NCBI RefSeq assembly: GCF_923077115.1
Contig: NZ_CAKLPX010000001.1
Span: forward strand, 1,240,001-1,304,000
Direction of reading: 5' to 3'
DNA: 64,000 nt
DNA from: Sinobacterium norvegicum
GTDB lineage: Bacteria > Pseudomonadota > Gammaproteobacteria > Pseudomonadales > Sinobacteriaceae
Below are positions 1 to 6,904 of this stretch, piece after piece; position 1 is the stretch's first letter, and each line of letters starts with the position of its first letter. The notes under the pieces were generated by a model. That model saw only the letters and a list, made by a program, of their open reading frames with translations. It ran no database searches and was not told the origin of the DNA. A program made the translations under genes and the position numbers.

Positions 1-762
1 CTTAGTGATAAGTTTACTCGCGCGCTCGAAGAATGTTTTAGCATCCATATTTGCCACTTGTTGAAGTGGTGACGTCATCATATCGATAGCAGGATTAATT
101 GGTGATTTAGCCGCTACGTAATCGGTACCCCATTTAGACAATGGTGTGATCTTAAAACCATCTTGAATCTTGTTTACTTGTTCGTAGTCACGACCGTCAC
201 TTTCAGTACGAGCAATCATCCAGTTCATTGCTGTTGGTGAAACAATACGTGTTACACCCTCTGGTAATTCCCCTTCCCAATCGTCAGAAACGACTGCAAA
301 CGCTACAGCATCAGAACCTGATGTACGTGAGCCAGGTGCTGCATAGATGTCTGTCCACATATCGTACATTGGCATAAGGTAGTAATGGCCGTTCGTCTTT
401 TCAGATGTGATAATTATCGGTTCTTCAGAAACATCGTACCAAGCGATTGAGTAAAGTGTGTCGAAGTTCGGACGAACAACTTCTGTGAATGAAGCATCTG
501 GGTAAGCACGAAAATGCTGAATACCACCATTTATCGGAACACCTCGGTTACCCTGTTGCTCACGAGTCACGTCCATAAGTACCATTGGATATGCGTAAAT
601 GTAAGTTTCAGAAACAATCTGTTGCACCTGATCTTGCGCTAATTCTGAGGAAAAAATTGGTGCAGTAAAGTTACTCACTGCAAGTGCATGGGGCGCTATT
701 GAAGCTGCACTTAAAGAAAGGCCTAATGTTAGGGCTAAAGCGAGTTTGTTTTTCTTTAACAT
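1..762 (-). CDS. Secreted DUF1254/DUF1214 family protein, C-terminal part outside window
   Basis: The reverse strand is open from an ATG at 760-762 to the window edge, so about 254 N-terminal residues are seen and the C-terminus is missing. The start encodes a signal peptide (MLKKNKLALALTLGLSLSAA...) followed by the DUF1254 region. The protein is very close to the complete neighbour at 1368-2789, for example ELAQDQVQQI against ELAQEQVQQI and VVRPNFDTLYS in both. The two are a tandem duplication. DUF1254/DUF1214 proteins are widespread exported proteins of unsettled function, so no enzymatic role is assigned. The gene has its own upstream palindrome at 862-880. Confidence 0.9.
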   Translation of the reverse strand, partial: MLKKNKLALALTLGLSLSAASIAPHALAVSNFTAPIFSSELAQDQVQQIVSETYIYAYPMVLMDVTREQQGNRGVPINGGIQHFRAYPDASFTEVVRPNFDTLYSIAWYDVSEEPIIITSEKTNGHYYLMPMYDMWTDIYAAPGSRTSGSDAVAFAVVSDDWEGELPEGVTRIVSPTAMNWMIARTESDGRDYEQVNKIQDGFKITPLSKWGTDYVAAKSPINPAIDMMTSPLQQVANMDAKTFFERASKLITK

Positions 763-861
763 AATAGTTAATCTCCGATAAATTATTTATGACTAATAAT
801 TGGCATGGGATTAATTTATATATTTTTAGTAAGCATTAGTAGAACAAAATTCAATTATTAA

Positions 862-880
862 TTAGTCGAAAATCGACTAA
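862..880. promoter_or_regulatory. Palindrome TTAGTCGA-AAA-TCGACTAA, candidate operator
   Basis: Perfect 8-bp arms with a 3-bp spacer lie about 100 bp upstream of the start at 762. A related palindrome (TCGACTA-N5-TAGTCGA) sits at the equivalent place upstream of the paralogue, at 2873-2891. Conservation of motif and position suggests a binding site for one regulator. The regulator is not in the window. Confidence 0.45.
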
Positions 881-1305
881 CAACAGCTCGCTCTATAGGT
901 CAATTTCCCAACAGTACGAGATTCTTATTACCTTATCTAGATCTCGATATTACGCGTTACGGAATCACAAATGTCTAATCGTATTTTACGACCAGAATGC
1001 AAGGCTTAACTCTTCAACATATTTTTCTGGGTTAATCCGGATTTGACTCTAATGAGCAAAGGATCATCTAGAGAGTTCCTAAGATTTTATAATATATAGC
1101 TAATGACCGAATAAATTAGCGCTAAACTATCCGCTATTTTGCTTTTATATTTTTTTTTGGCTAGGTTGTTCATATTAGAATGCGTCATGAACCGGGCTTA
1201 ACGCGAATAATCCTTCGCGTCCTTTAACGCCTAGTGTGCTCTGATTAACATCGTTTACTTCTAGGAAGTTAGCATGAGCGAACGAAGCATCGTTATTTTC
1301 AATGT

Positions 1306-1335
1306 AATAAGTCGACAACTATAGGTCGACTTATT
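1306..1335 (-). terminator. 11-bp perfect inverted repeat downstream of the DUF1254 gene
   Basis: AATAAGTCGAC-N8-GTCGACTTATT begins 33 bp past the stop of the reverse-strand gene 1368-2789. A strong hairpin would form, but no T-tract follows on the minus strand, so it is not a classical intrinsic terminator. The GTCGAC core recalls the TCGAC in the two operator candidates, so it could be another protein-binding site. Confidence 0.35.
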
Positions 1336-1367
1336 CATTTATACATTAACGATTAGTATACTCGCTA

Positions 1368-2789
1368 TTATTTTGCCTTACGAATAGCAGGTGGAATCCA
1401 TTCGCTGAGTAGTATCGATTGCTTTGGTTCATAAAGACGCATCGTTACACCAACAACCCCATCTTTAGGAGCGGGTAGCCAGTTAGATACTTTATCTTTG
1501 GCTGGGCGTTCGTGCTGCAAGTAAAGAGTTAGAGATCCATCATCATTGAATTTTAGCTCATTGCGATCACCGATAGCATATCGATCAAGTTCATTTTCTA
1601 CTGCAAAACCAAGTTCGTCGTACATGGTCACCGACCAGAAAGCACCGACAGGGGGCATTTCATTTGCTTCAAAGTGAAGTTCGTAATCTTGCTCACCTAC
1701 CATCACATCGCCATCAGCATCAGAAATCGCAATCGGATAGACCGCATCTTCAGGATGGTTAGCACCAAGACCAATTAGAGCAATGGTGGCACGCTGAATG
1801 TAGTGGTTTCCGTAAACACCCATGTTATCAGTTGGGATGAGCCAGCCATTTTTAGGTGTTTCAATTTTAGGAATGAACGACTTAATATCCTGCATTCCCT
1901 TTGCTGCACCCTGCTCAAGCGCTTGAAGTTCAGCTTTTGAAAGCTTGCTTAGATCCCAGCCCGTGTCAGCAGAGAAACCAATTCGTTCCATGCGCATCAA
2001 TTGAGATACATCTGTAGCGTGAGCACCGTATTTAGCAATCAGCATGCTTGCGCGCTCGAAGAACGTTTTAGCATCCATATCAGCAACTTGCTTTAGCGGA
2101 GGCGTCTTCATGTCGATGTTTGGGTCAATTGGAGACTTTGCCGCCACATAATCCGTACCCCACTTTGAAAGTGGTGTCATCTTAAAGCCATCTTGAATTT
2201 CGCCAACTTTATCGTAGTCGCGACCACTACTTTCGGTACGTGCGATCATCCAGTTCATTGTGGTAGGAGAAACGATACGTTTTACGCCTTCAGGAAGTTC
2301 ACCTTGCCAATCTTCAGAAACGATGGCAAATGCGCCAGCGCCAGTTCCAGATGTGCGAGAGCCAGGCGCTGCATAGATATCAGTCCACATGTCATACATT
2401 GGAAGCAGGTAATAATGACCATTGGTATCTTCTGAAGAGATAATAACTGGCTCTTCAGATACGTCATACCAACCGGATGAGTAAAGCGTGTCAAAGTTTG
2501 GGCGAACAACTTCCTTGAATGAAGCTCCTGGGAAGGCGCGGAAGTGTTTGAATCCACCGTTCACAGCAATACCCTTGTTGGTTTGTTGCTCACGAGTCAC
2601 ATCCATAAGGACGATAGGATAAGCATAAACGTAAGCTTCAGAAATAATCTGTTGCACCTGTTCTTGCGCTAATTCTGAGGTGAAAATAGGTGCTGTGTTA
2701 TTTGCTGAAAATACAACAGGGCTTAATGAAGTCGCAGCTAATGAAAGGGTTAGGGTTAATGCAAAAGTGAGTTTATTTCTTTTCAACAT
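1368..2789 (-). CDS. Secreted DUF1254/DUF1214 family protein
   Basis: The protein has 473 residues. It has a clear signal peptide (MLKRNKLTFALTLTLSLAATS, cleavage probably after VVFSA), then DUF1254 in the first half (residues about 40-190), and DUF1214 near the C-terminus (about 350-460, around PPVGAFWSVTMYD and LYLQHERP). This domain order is usual for the family and the length is normal. It is expected in the periplasm or outside the cell. The truncated neighbour at 1-762 is a close paralogue, and a shorter, more distant family member lies at 15676-16659. Biochemical function is unknown. Regulation may involve the palindrome at 2873-2891. Confidence 0.92.
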   Translation of the reverse strand: MLKRNKLTFALTLTLSLAATSLSPVVFSANNTAPIFTSELAQEQVQQIISEAYVYAYPIVLMDVTREQQTNKGIAVNGGFKHFRAFPGASFKEVVRPNFDTLYSSGWYDVSEEPVIISSEDTNGHYYLLPMYDMWTDIYAAPGSRTSGTGAGAFAIVSEDWQGELPEGVKRIVSPTTMNWMIARTESSGRDYDKVGEIQDGFKMTPLSKWGTDYVAAKSPIDPNIDMKTPPLKQVADMDAKTFFERASMLIAKYGAHATDVSQLMRMERIGFSADTGWDLSKLSKAELQALEQGAAKGMQDIKSFIPKIETPKNGWLIPTDNMGVYGNHYIQRATIALIGLGANHPEDAVYPIAISDADGDVMVGEQDYELHFEANEMPPVGAFWSVTMYDELGFAVENELDRYAIGDRNELKFNDDGSLTLYLQHERPAKDKVSNWLPAPKDGVVGVTMRLYEPKQSILLSEWIPPAIRKAK

Positions 2790-2872
2790 AGTTAATCTCC
2801 ATCGGGGTGTTTATGACTAAATAATCATGGGATTAATTTATATATTTTGATTGGGTATGAATAGAATTAGAA

Positions 2873-2891
2873 TCGACTATGAGTTAGTCGA
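2873..2891. promoter_or_regulatory. Palindrome TCGACTA-N5-TAGTCGA upstream of DUF1254 gene
   Basis: The 7-bp arms are perfect and lie about 85-100 bp upstream of the start at 2789. The site uses the same half-site sequence as the one at 862-880 and holds the same position relative to the paralogue. It is a candidate operator. Confidence 0.45.
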
Positions 2892-2990
2892 AAATTGAAT
2901 AACTCTCACCGCCACAACAACAACAACAACAACAACCCGCACCGCGCAACAGCGTGGAAACACGTGAAGCCAGCAATAGTAGCCATTAAA

Positions 2991-3015
2991 GCCCTCTTCG
3001 GAGGGCCTTTTTTTT
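2991..3015 (+). terminator. Intrinsic terminator GCCCTC-TTCG-GAGGGC plus T-run
   Basis: A 6-bp GC-rich stem with a UUCG tetraloop is followed by eight or more T residues, a textbook rho-independent form. It points rightward although no plus-strand gene remains upstream. Confidence 0.8.
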
Positions 3016-3211
3016 GCTAAAAATACCGCCTTATTAGAAAAAACATTGCAGCTCAAAGCAGTATTTTTTTAAAGGTTATCAACGGATATAACTGCATTAA
3101 CCATGGCCTATTCGATGATTGGCATTTCTTCGCTGTGAATAGGTCGATTGGATTTATTACTCTTTGAATTAATTTACACTGACAGGATAATTTCATCATG
3201 GATAAAGCACT

Positions 3212-3450
3212 ATGAGCAAGACCTATGACTTTTGCCTGCTGGAAAAAAAAGAGCATATCTGGCTTATCACCATCAACCGTCCCGAGGCATTAAATGCCCT
3301 CCACCCACGGCTAATTTCGAATTAGAGTCCTTCTTTAATGACTTCGCCGCGGATAACAATGCCTGGGTTGCTATTATAACCGGTGCCGATGAACGGGGTT
3401 TTTCAACGGGTAATGATCTTAAATTTCAGGCCGCCAGTACCTCCCTGTAG
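3212..3450 (+). pseudogene. Enoyl-CoA hydratase/isomerase (crotonase) N-terminal fragment, frameshifted
   Basis: An ATG at 3212 opens MSKTYDFCLLEKKEHIWLIT followed by INRPEALNAL, the typical crotonase N-terminus. That frame stops at 3323-3325. The homology continues in another frame (FFNDFAADNNAWVAIITGAD, then FSTGNDLKFQAAS), so a frameshift lies near 3300. The coding sequence ends abruptly at 3436 where a repeat element begins. Only about 75 of some 260 residues remain. It is non-functional. Confidence 0.85.
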
Positions 3451-3499
3451 GCTCAGCGTCAGCATCCCTGCTGACGATGCCTCTGTGCCGATATCGGCG
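3436..3499. repeat. Dispersed palindromic repeat, copy A
   Basis: About 64 bp containing GTCAGC...GCTGAC and the palindrome GCCGATATCGGC. A second, clearly similar copy lies in the same orientation at 51231-51293. It starts exactly where the crotonase homology stops and lies just beyond the truncated 3' end of the intI remnant. It therefore probably took part in the deletion. Confidence 0.75.
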
Positions 3500-3609
3500 G
3501 GCGGCATGGGTATCACTCCGCACGCCACTCCGTCAATCACACCCCGCTCCTGTCGCTGCGCTTTTTGAAGTCGCGGGGAATGACTGACTGCGCGGCTTAG
3601 AGACTGGCT

Positions 3610-4131
3610 CTATCCGCGGGGCTGATGATAGGCTAAGCACTGTCGAATACAGGCCTGAACAGCACGAACAGAAACCTCTGGCAATACCGTCATACGATCC
3701 TTGCCACCCTTACCCTGCCGCACCATTAATGAACGCTTTTCCAACGCAACATCCTTGACACGCAACCGCATTATTTCCATTGTTCGCAGCCCCGACCCCC
3801 AGGCTAATTCAATCATTGTACGGTAGGTCTGTGCCATCAACGGCAGAATAGTATTGACCTCACCTTGTGCTAACACTACTGATAAGCGGCGCTGCTCTTT
3901 GGCGCGCTGCGCATCAATACTCTCTAGCGGAATTGATAAGACATTACGAAAAAGGAAAAGCAGAGCGCTAAAGGCCTGGTTTTGAGTATTTGGCCAGACA
4001 TGCTTATCCACCGCCAGGTGACTCAGATAAATCTCGACGTGCTCGGCACGTATATCACCTCGTTGAGGCAATTGATGAAAACGTAAAAAAAAACGATGAA
4101 GCCTTGATAGCGCATGCTCGCCCCATGAATA
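3610..4131 (-). pseudogene. intI: Integron integrase (IntI-type tyrosine recombinase) remnant
   Basis: The reverse-strand frame reads QYSWGEHALSRLHRFFLRFH... then EIYLSHLAVDKHVWPNTQNQ and AFSALLFLFRNVL, the characteristic IntI core-binding region. SGLRTMEIMRLRVKDVALEK and RQGKGGKDRMTVLPE, with the box I arginine and the catalytic lysine, follow. The frame stops there. The box II region, the integron-specific insertion and the nucleophilic tyrosine are absent, so about half of some 320 residues is lost. The first roughly 30 residues and an ATG start are also missing. It is divergent from the cassettes at 4490-8131, as in true integrons. It cannot be an active recombinase. Confidence 0.88.
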
Positions 4132-4149
4132 CTGTTTATTTATACAGTA
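4130..4149 (-). promoter_or_regulatory. LexA (SOS) box-like palindrome at the intI 5' end
   Basis: TACTGTTTATTTATACAGTA matches the proteobacterial LexA consensus (TACTGT-(AT)4-ACAGTA) at 18 of 20 positions, with intact CTGT-N8-ACAG. SOS control of intI through a LexA site at its promoter is known for integrons. Here the box abuts the decayed start of intI, which suggests the intervening leader or N-terminal codons were deleted. Confidence 0.7.
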
Positions 4150-4514
4150 TTTGTAGTAATTTTAGCCCTCTTTTCCGCATAACTCCGAAAATAATGTAAG
4201 TTATTTCAGAATACCTTGTAATTACAGTAAGATAAGGGCATAAACTGATGTATACCAATGGCAGGTTATACCGACTGCAGCGGCCTGTATTAAAAACAGT
4301 ACGATTCCGCTCATTTTTGGTCACTTTAATGACTGCCTTAATAAACAATAACTATTAAACACTTACTGGCTTTATTCGATAATATAGAAAAGGGTGATAG
4401 GCGGAACGTTCCGCTTTACGGGGGATTTGGGGTGTTATACCGACTCTTCCTAGGTTTTTCATTATTACCGACTAGTCAGTAGAATAAGCGTTATGAGGCT
4501 CACACTAAATAAGC
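4150..4514. other. Integron attI/leader region; cassette junction at 4490
   Basis: This lies between the intI remnant and the first cassette gene, with no coding region recognised. The first cassette boundary is GTTATGAG at 4490-4497. It is complementary to CTCATAAC at 4786-4793 in the attC of the same cassette, which fixes the junction. The attI recombination site should therefore lie just left of 4490. A cassette promoter is expected here, but I could not pick one with confidence. Confidence 0.55.
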
Positions 4515-4778
4515 ATGTTTCATGGAATTCTGACAATAACATTTATTCTCATCCTTCTGTTACTGGGCTTGCCACTAGCTATGATTGTGGCAACCAAGCA
4601 TGAACAGAAGTACAAGGAGTTATTCGGCCATTCTCTATTTGTACCTGCTTGTATCTTATGTGGGGGTCTATTATATGGCCTTGCAGAAACATTAAGCCCA
4701 GCCTTTTATATACTTATAGGGGTGCCTGGTTTTGGCCTATTTATCTGGGGCTCTCTAAAAAGAGCGAAGAAAATTTAA
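4515..4778 (+). CDS. Small membrane protein of integron cassette 1
   Basis: An 87-residue protein with three hydrophobic segments: residues about 3-24 (ILTITFILILLLLGLPLAMI), 42-58 and 62-80. It has a basic tail (LKRAKKI). The start is 25 bp after the cassette junction. I do not recognise a family. It is predicted to be an inner membrane protein. It is AT-rich compared with the chromosomal genes to the right, as expected for a cassette gene. Confidence 0.7.
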   Translation: MFHGILTITFILILLLLGLPLAMIVATKHEQKYKELFGHSLFVPACILCGGLLYGLAETLSPAFYILIGVPGFGLFIWGSLKRAKKI

Positions 4779-4785
4779 CCATATG

Positions 4786-4880
4786 CTCATAACAAGTGCA
4801 GTCAACAACGCCCCTCCGGGGCTGGACCTTCATTTCGCAGCTTCGCTGCTACATTGCGGCCGTTGCTGCAGGCGTTAGCA
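4786..4880 (+). repeat. attC site of cassette 1
   Basis: Imperfect palindrome of about 95 bp. The inner end CTCATAACAAGTGCAG and the outer end CTGCAGGCGTTAGCA carry the RYYYAAC-like and GTTRRRY cores, with complementary arms (GTGCAG...CTGCAG) and internal hairpins. The GTTAGCAAT at 4874 begins cassette 2. Confidence 0.85.
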
Positions 4881-4899
4881 ATACAATAGAGGTTCATCA

Positions 4900-5487
4900 T
4901 TGATAGAAAGTAATTTATCGGGTTTAGATACCGTAATCTTGGCTGTTGTTTCGGCATTTGGAGGCTATCTTGGGGCCTATTTTAAGAAAGGCGCTGAAAT
5001 ACAATCAATGTCGGATAACATCAAAGAATTGGCAAGTCAGCAAAAAATAATAGCGGAAGCGACTGAGTCGGTAAAACACGATATAGAGCATCAAGTTTGG
5101 CGTAAAAAAGAACAAGAATTGATCAAACGTCAAAAAATGGAAGAATTTGCTTCATTATGTATCGACCTGCCTCAGCACCTTTCTGAAGAATACGCTAAAA
5201 GGACTGTAGATGTTAATGCGGATTACGATCGGCACTACTATAAAAAGTTCATGCTAATACAACGTTTATACTTACCTAAATTTGAAAAAGATATGGCTGA
5301 GCTTATAGAGCTATATGGGCAGTATGAAAGTCTAGTTGGTGAAGCGCAACAGAATACAAATCCATCACTTACTGAACTCCGGTTAATGCTACCTAAATTT
5401 CATAAGGTCAGAGGGGAAATTGAATTTTTCTCAGCTAAAGTTGTTGGCAAGGTAGGTGATGAAATTGAAAAAATGGGTCATGCGTAA
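4900..5487 (+). CDS. Membrane-anchored coiled-coil protein of integron cassette 2
   Basis: A 195-residue protein, probably starting at TTG 4900 behind GAGG. A hydrophobic segment near residues 11-27 (TVILAVVSAFGGYLGAY) is followed by a charged helical region (about 35-80). The rest is a helical cytoplasmic-looking domain with no recognised catalytic motif. No family is recognised. The arrangement resembles small anchored helical proteins often found in mobile cassettes, but no function is claimed. It is the only gene in this cassette. Confidence 0.72.
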   Translation: MIESNLSGLDTVILAVVSAFGGYLGAYFKKGAEIQSMSDNIKELASQQKIIAEATESVKHDIEHQVWRKKEQELIKRQKMEEFASLCIDLPQHLSEEYAKRTVDVNADYDRHYYKKFMLIQRLYLPKFEKDMAELIELYGQYESLVGEAQQNTNPSLTELRLMLPKFHKVRGEIEFFSAKVVGKVGDEIEKMGHA

Positions 5488-5489
5488 AT

Positions 5490-5610
5490 ATTGCTAACAA
5501 GCAGTTTCAAGCGACACATTTTATTACGCCGTTTTTGTGCATGTGTCGCAGGCTCCAATTATTGCACAAAAACGCTACATAAAATGAGCGCCTGAACTGG
5601 GCGTTATGTG
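5490..5610 (+). repeat. attC site of cassette 2
   Basis: About 120 bp. Its inner end ATTGCTAAC (5490-5498) is the exact complement of the cassette start GTTAGCAAT at 4874-4882. The outer core GTTATGTG at 5603 starts cassette 3. Complementary segments such as TTTTTGTGCA and TGCACAAAAA inside form a long hairpin. Confidence 0.85.
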
Positions 5611-5615
5611 AGTCA

Positions 5616-5864
5616 ATGAATTTCAGCATTAACAAACGAGCCCTGCTATCAAGCATTGGCTGCTTCCTCTTCTCTTCGGCAGCTATTTATTTTACTTATG
5701 CTTGGTTTAGTGCCGGTATGCCCTTGTACAGCGAAGCACATGATTTGGGCAAAAAAGAAGAGTTCATCCCGCTACTAGGAACCGCCGTACTATTCGTAGT
5801 ACTATCAATAGCTTCAGGGTTGGATGCCTACATATATCTAAGGAATGACACTAACGATGGCTAG
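5616..5864 (+). CDS. Small two-helix membrane protein of integron cassette 3
   Basis: An 82-residue protein with two hydrophobic stretches, about residues 9-30 (LLSSIGCFLFSSAAIYFTYA) and 50-70 (LLGTAVLFVVLSIASGL). A short loop between them contains charged residues. The start lies 13 bp past the cassette junction with little space for a ribosome binding site (GAGTC). No family is recognised. Predicted location is the inner membrane. Confidence 0.65.
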   Translation: MNFSINKRALLSSIGCFLFSSAAIYFTYAWFSAGMPLYSEAHDLGKKEEFIPLLGTAVLFVVLSIASGLDAYIYLRNDTNDG

Positions 5865-5867
5865 CTA

Positions 5868-5944
5868 TCACATAACAAGCAAAGGCAGCATCGCCCTGCG
5901 GGCTGGACGCGCTACCGCGCGCCGCTGCTTTGGGCGTTATGTGA
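5868..5944 (+). repeat. attC site of cassette 3
   Basis: About 77 bp. Inner TCACATAAC (5868-5876) is complementary to this cassette's start GTTATGTGA at 5603. The arms AAGCAAAGGCAGC and GCTGCTTTGGGCG pair, with a GC-rich inner hairpin (GCGCTACCGCGCGC). The outer core GTTATGTGA at 5936 starts cassette 4. Confidence 0.88.
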
Positions 5945-5972
5945 ATGAAGCGTCATCAAGTAAGGGAAGAAA

Positions 5973-6887
5973 ATGAAGTTAGCAGACGAAATAGTAGAAA
6001 TTCTTAGCTCAAACGACGGTGTATTGAGTGATGCCCTTATCAAAACCAAAGTGTTGCTTCATAAAATCGGTCAGAAGGACTTAGTTAGCTGGGTTAATAA
6101 GGAGCTCAACGGTTATAAAGACGATGATGATTTGCCCGACTATAGAATCGTGGGAGCACAGGTATTAGTTAGCGCAACAAATGGCGCATACGAAGTCAGA
6201 TCACACCCTGTTCCGTTAGGGCATCTTGATGTGGATTACAGGAATAAGCTTGAGCGCGGGATCATGCCTCAATCGTTGTCTGTAATTGAGGAGTTAACTG
6301 CAAATAGAGAAGGCTCCCTTCAATCTAATATACCAATGGAAATGAATGGGCTTTTAAGTGAAGGCCTAGCAAATGGATATATCGTTCAGAGGGCATGGTG
6401 TGAAGTCCCAATGGCTAGTGCGTCCAATATTCTTATGCAAGTTCGTTCAAGACTGCTTGATTTTATTCTTGAATTAAGCGAGGAATTTTCGAGTGCAAAT
6501 ACGGAAGAAGAAATAAAAGAGCGCGCTAATAAATTTGACGCTGAAAATCTATTTAATCACACAATATTTGGAGATAACACAACCATCGTTGTTGGCTCCG
6601 AAAACTCTCAAAATATTTCCAACACCAATCTAAAAAATGACTTTTCTGCTTTGGCTGAGGAGTTAAAGTCAAATGGTGTTTCTAGTGAAGATATCGTGGT
6701 TCTAAAACAAGCTGTAGATTCAGACAGTAACTACCCAGTGACTAAAAAGAACGAATTTGGTCCAGAGGTTAAATCATGGATGCAAACTATGATGTCTAAA
6801 GCTATAGATGCTAGCTGGCAAATTGAGCTTGGTGTGGCAGGTAGTCTTCTAGCAACCGCCTTAAATAGCTTCTATGGCTTAGTTTGA
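5973..6887 (+). CDS. AbiTii-domain protein, first gene of integron cassette 4
   Basis: A 304-residue protein. The first 170 residues match the AbiTii pattern: LADEIVEILSSNDGVLSDAL, then KTKVLLHKIGQKDLVSWVNK, ELNGY and YRIVGAQVL. A middle NTTIVVGSENSQNISNTNL stretch, a GPEVKSWMQTMMSKA segment and a hydrophobic C-terminal helix (LGVAGSLLATALNSFYGLV) follow. AbiTii is named for association with abortive-infection systems; its biochemical activity is not established here. The HNH-type gene begins 17 bp downstream with no attC between, so both move as one cassette and are probably co-translated. Start ATG 5973 is preceded by AAGGGAAGAA, a good ribosome binding site. Confidence 0.85.
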   Translation: MKLADEIVEILSSNDGVLSDALIKTKVLLHKIGQKDLVSWVNKELNGYKDDDDLPDYRIVGAQVLVSATNGAYEVRSHPVPLGHLDVDYRNKLERGIMPQSLSVIEELTANREGSLQSNIPMEMNGLLSEGLANGYIVQRAWCEVPMASASNILMQVRSRLLDFILELSEEFSSANTEEEIKERANKFDAENLFNHTIFGDNTTIVVGSENSQNISNTNLKNDFSALAEELKSNGVSSEDIVVLKQAVDSDSNYPVTKKNEFGPEVKSWMQTMMSKAIDASWQIELGVAGSLLATALNSFYGLV

Positions 6888-6904
6888 AGAGATAACGTAA
6901 GAAA

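Larger units (their letters stand above)
763..1367. other. 605-bp AT-rich spacer between the DUF1254 paralogues
   Basis: No coding region was recognised. The part next to 762 matches the part next to 2789 (both contain CATGGGATTAATTTATATAT), so the duplication included the 5' region. The rest holds the palindrome at 862-880 and a hairpin at 1306-1335. Nothing else could be identified. Confidence 0.5.
2790..3211. other. Intergenic region with CAA tract and terminator
   Basis: No gene was recognised. The region contains the conserved 5' block shared with the other DUF1254 gene, the palindrome at 2873-2891, seven CAA units at 2915-2935 and a plus-strand terminator at 2991-3015. The terminator has no intact plus-strand gene ahead of it, so it is probably left from a lost gene. 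Confidence 0.5.

Noticed and set aside
2915-2935. Seven CAA repeats as a CRISPR or tandem protein repeat
   Set aside because: It is a simple trinucleotide tract with no spacers and no open frame of interest. No CRISPR array was seen in the window.
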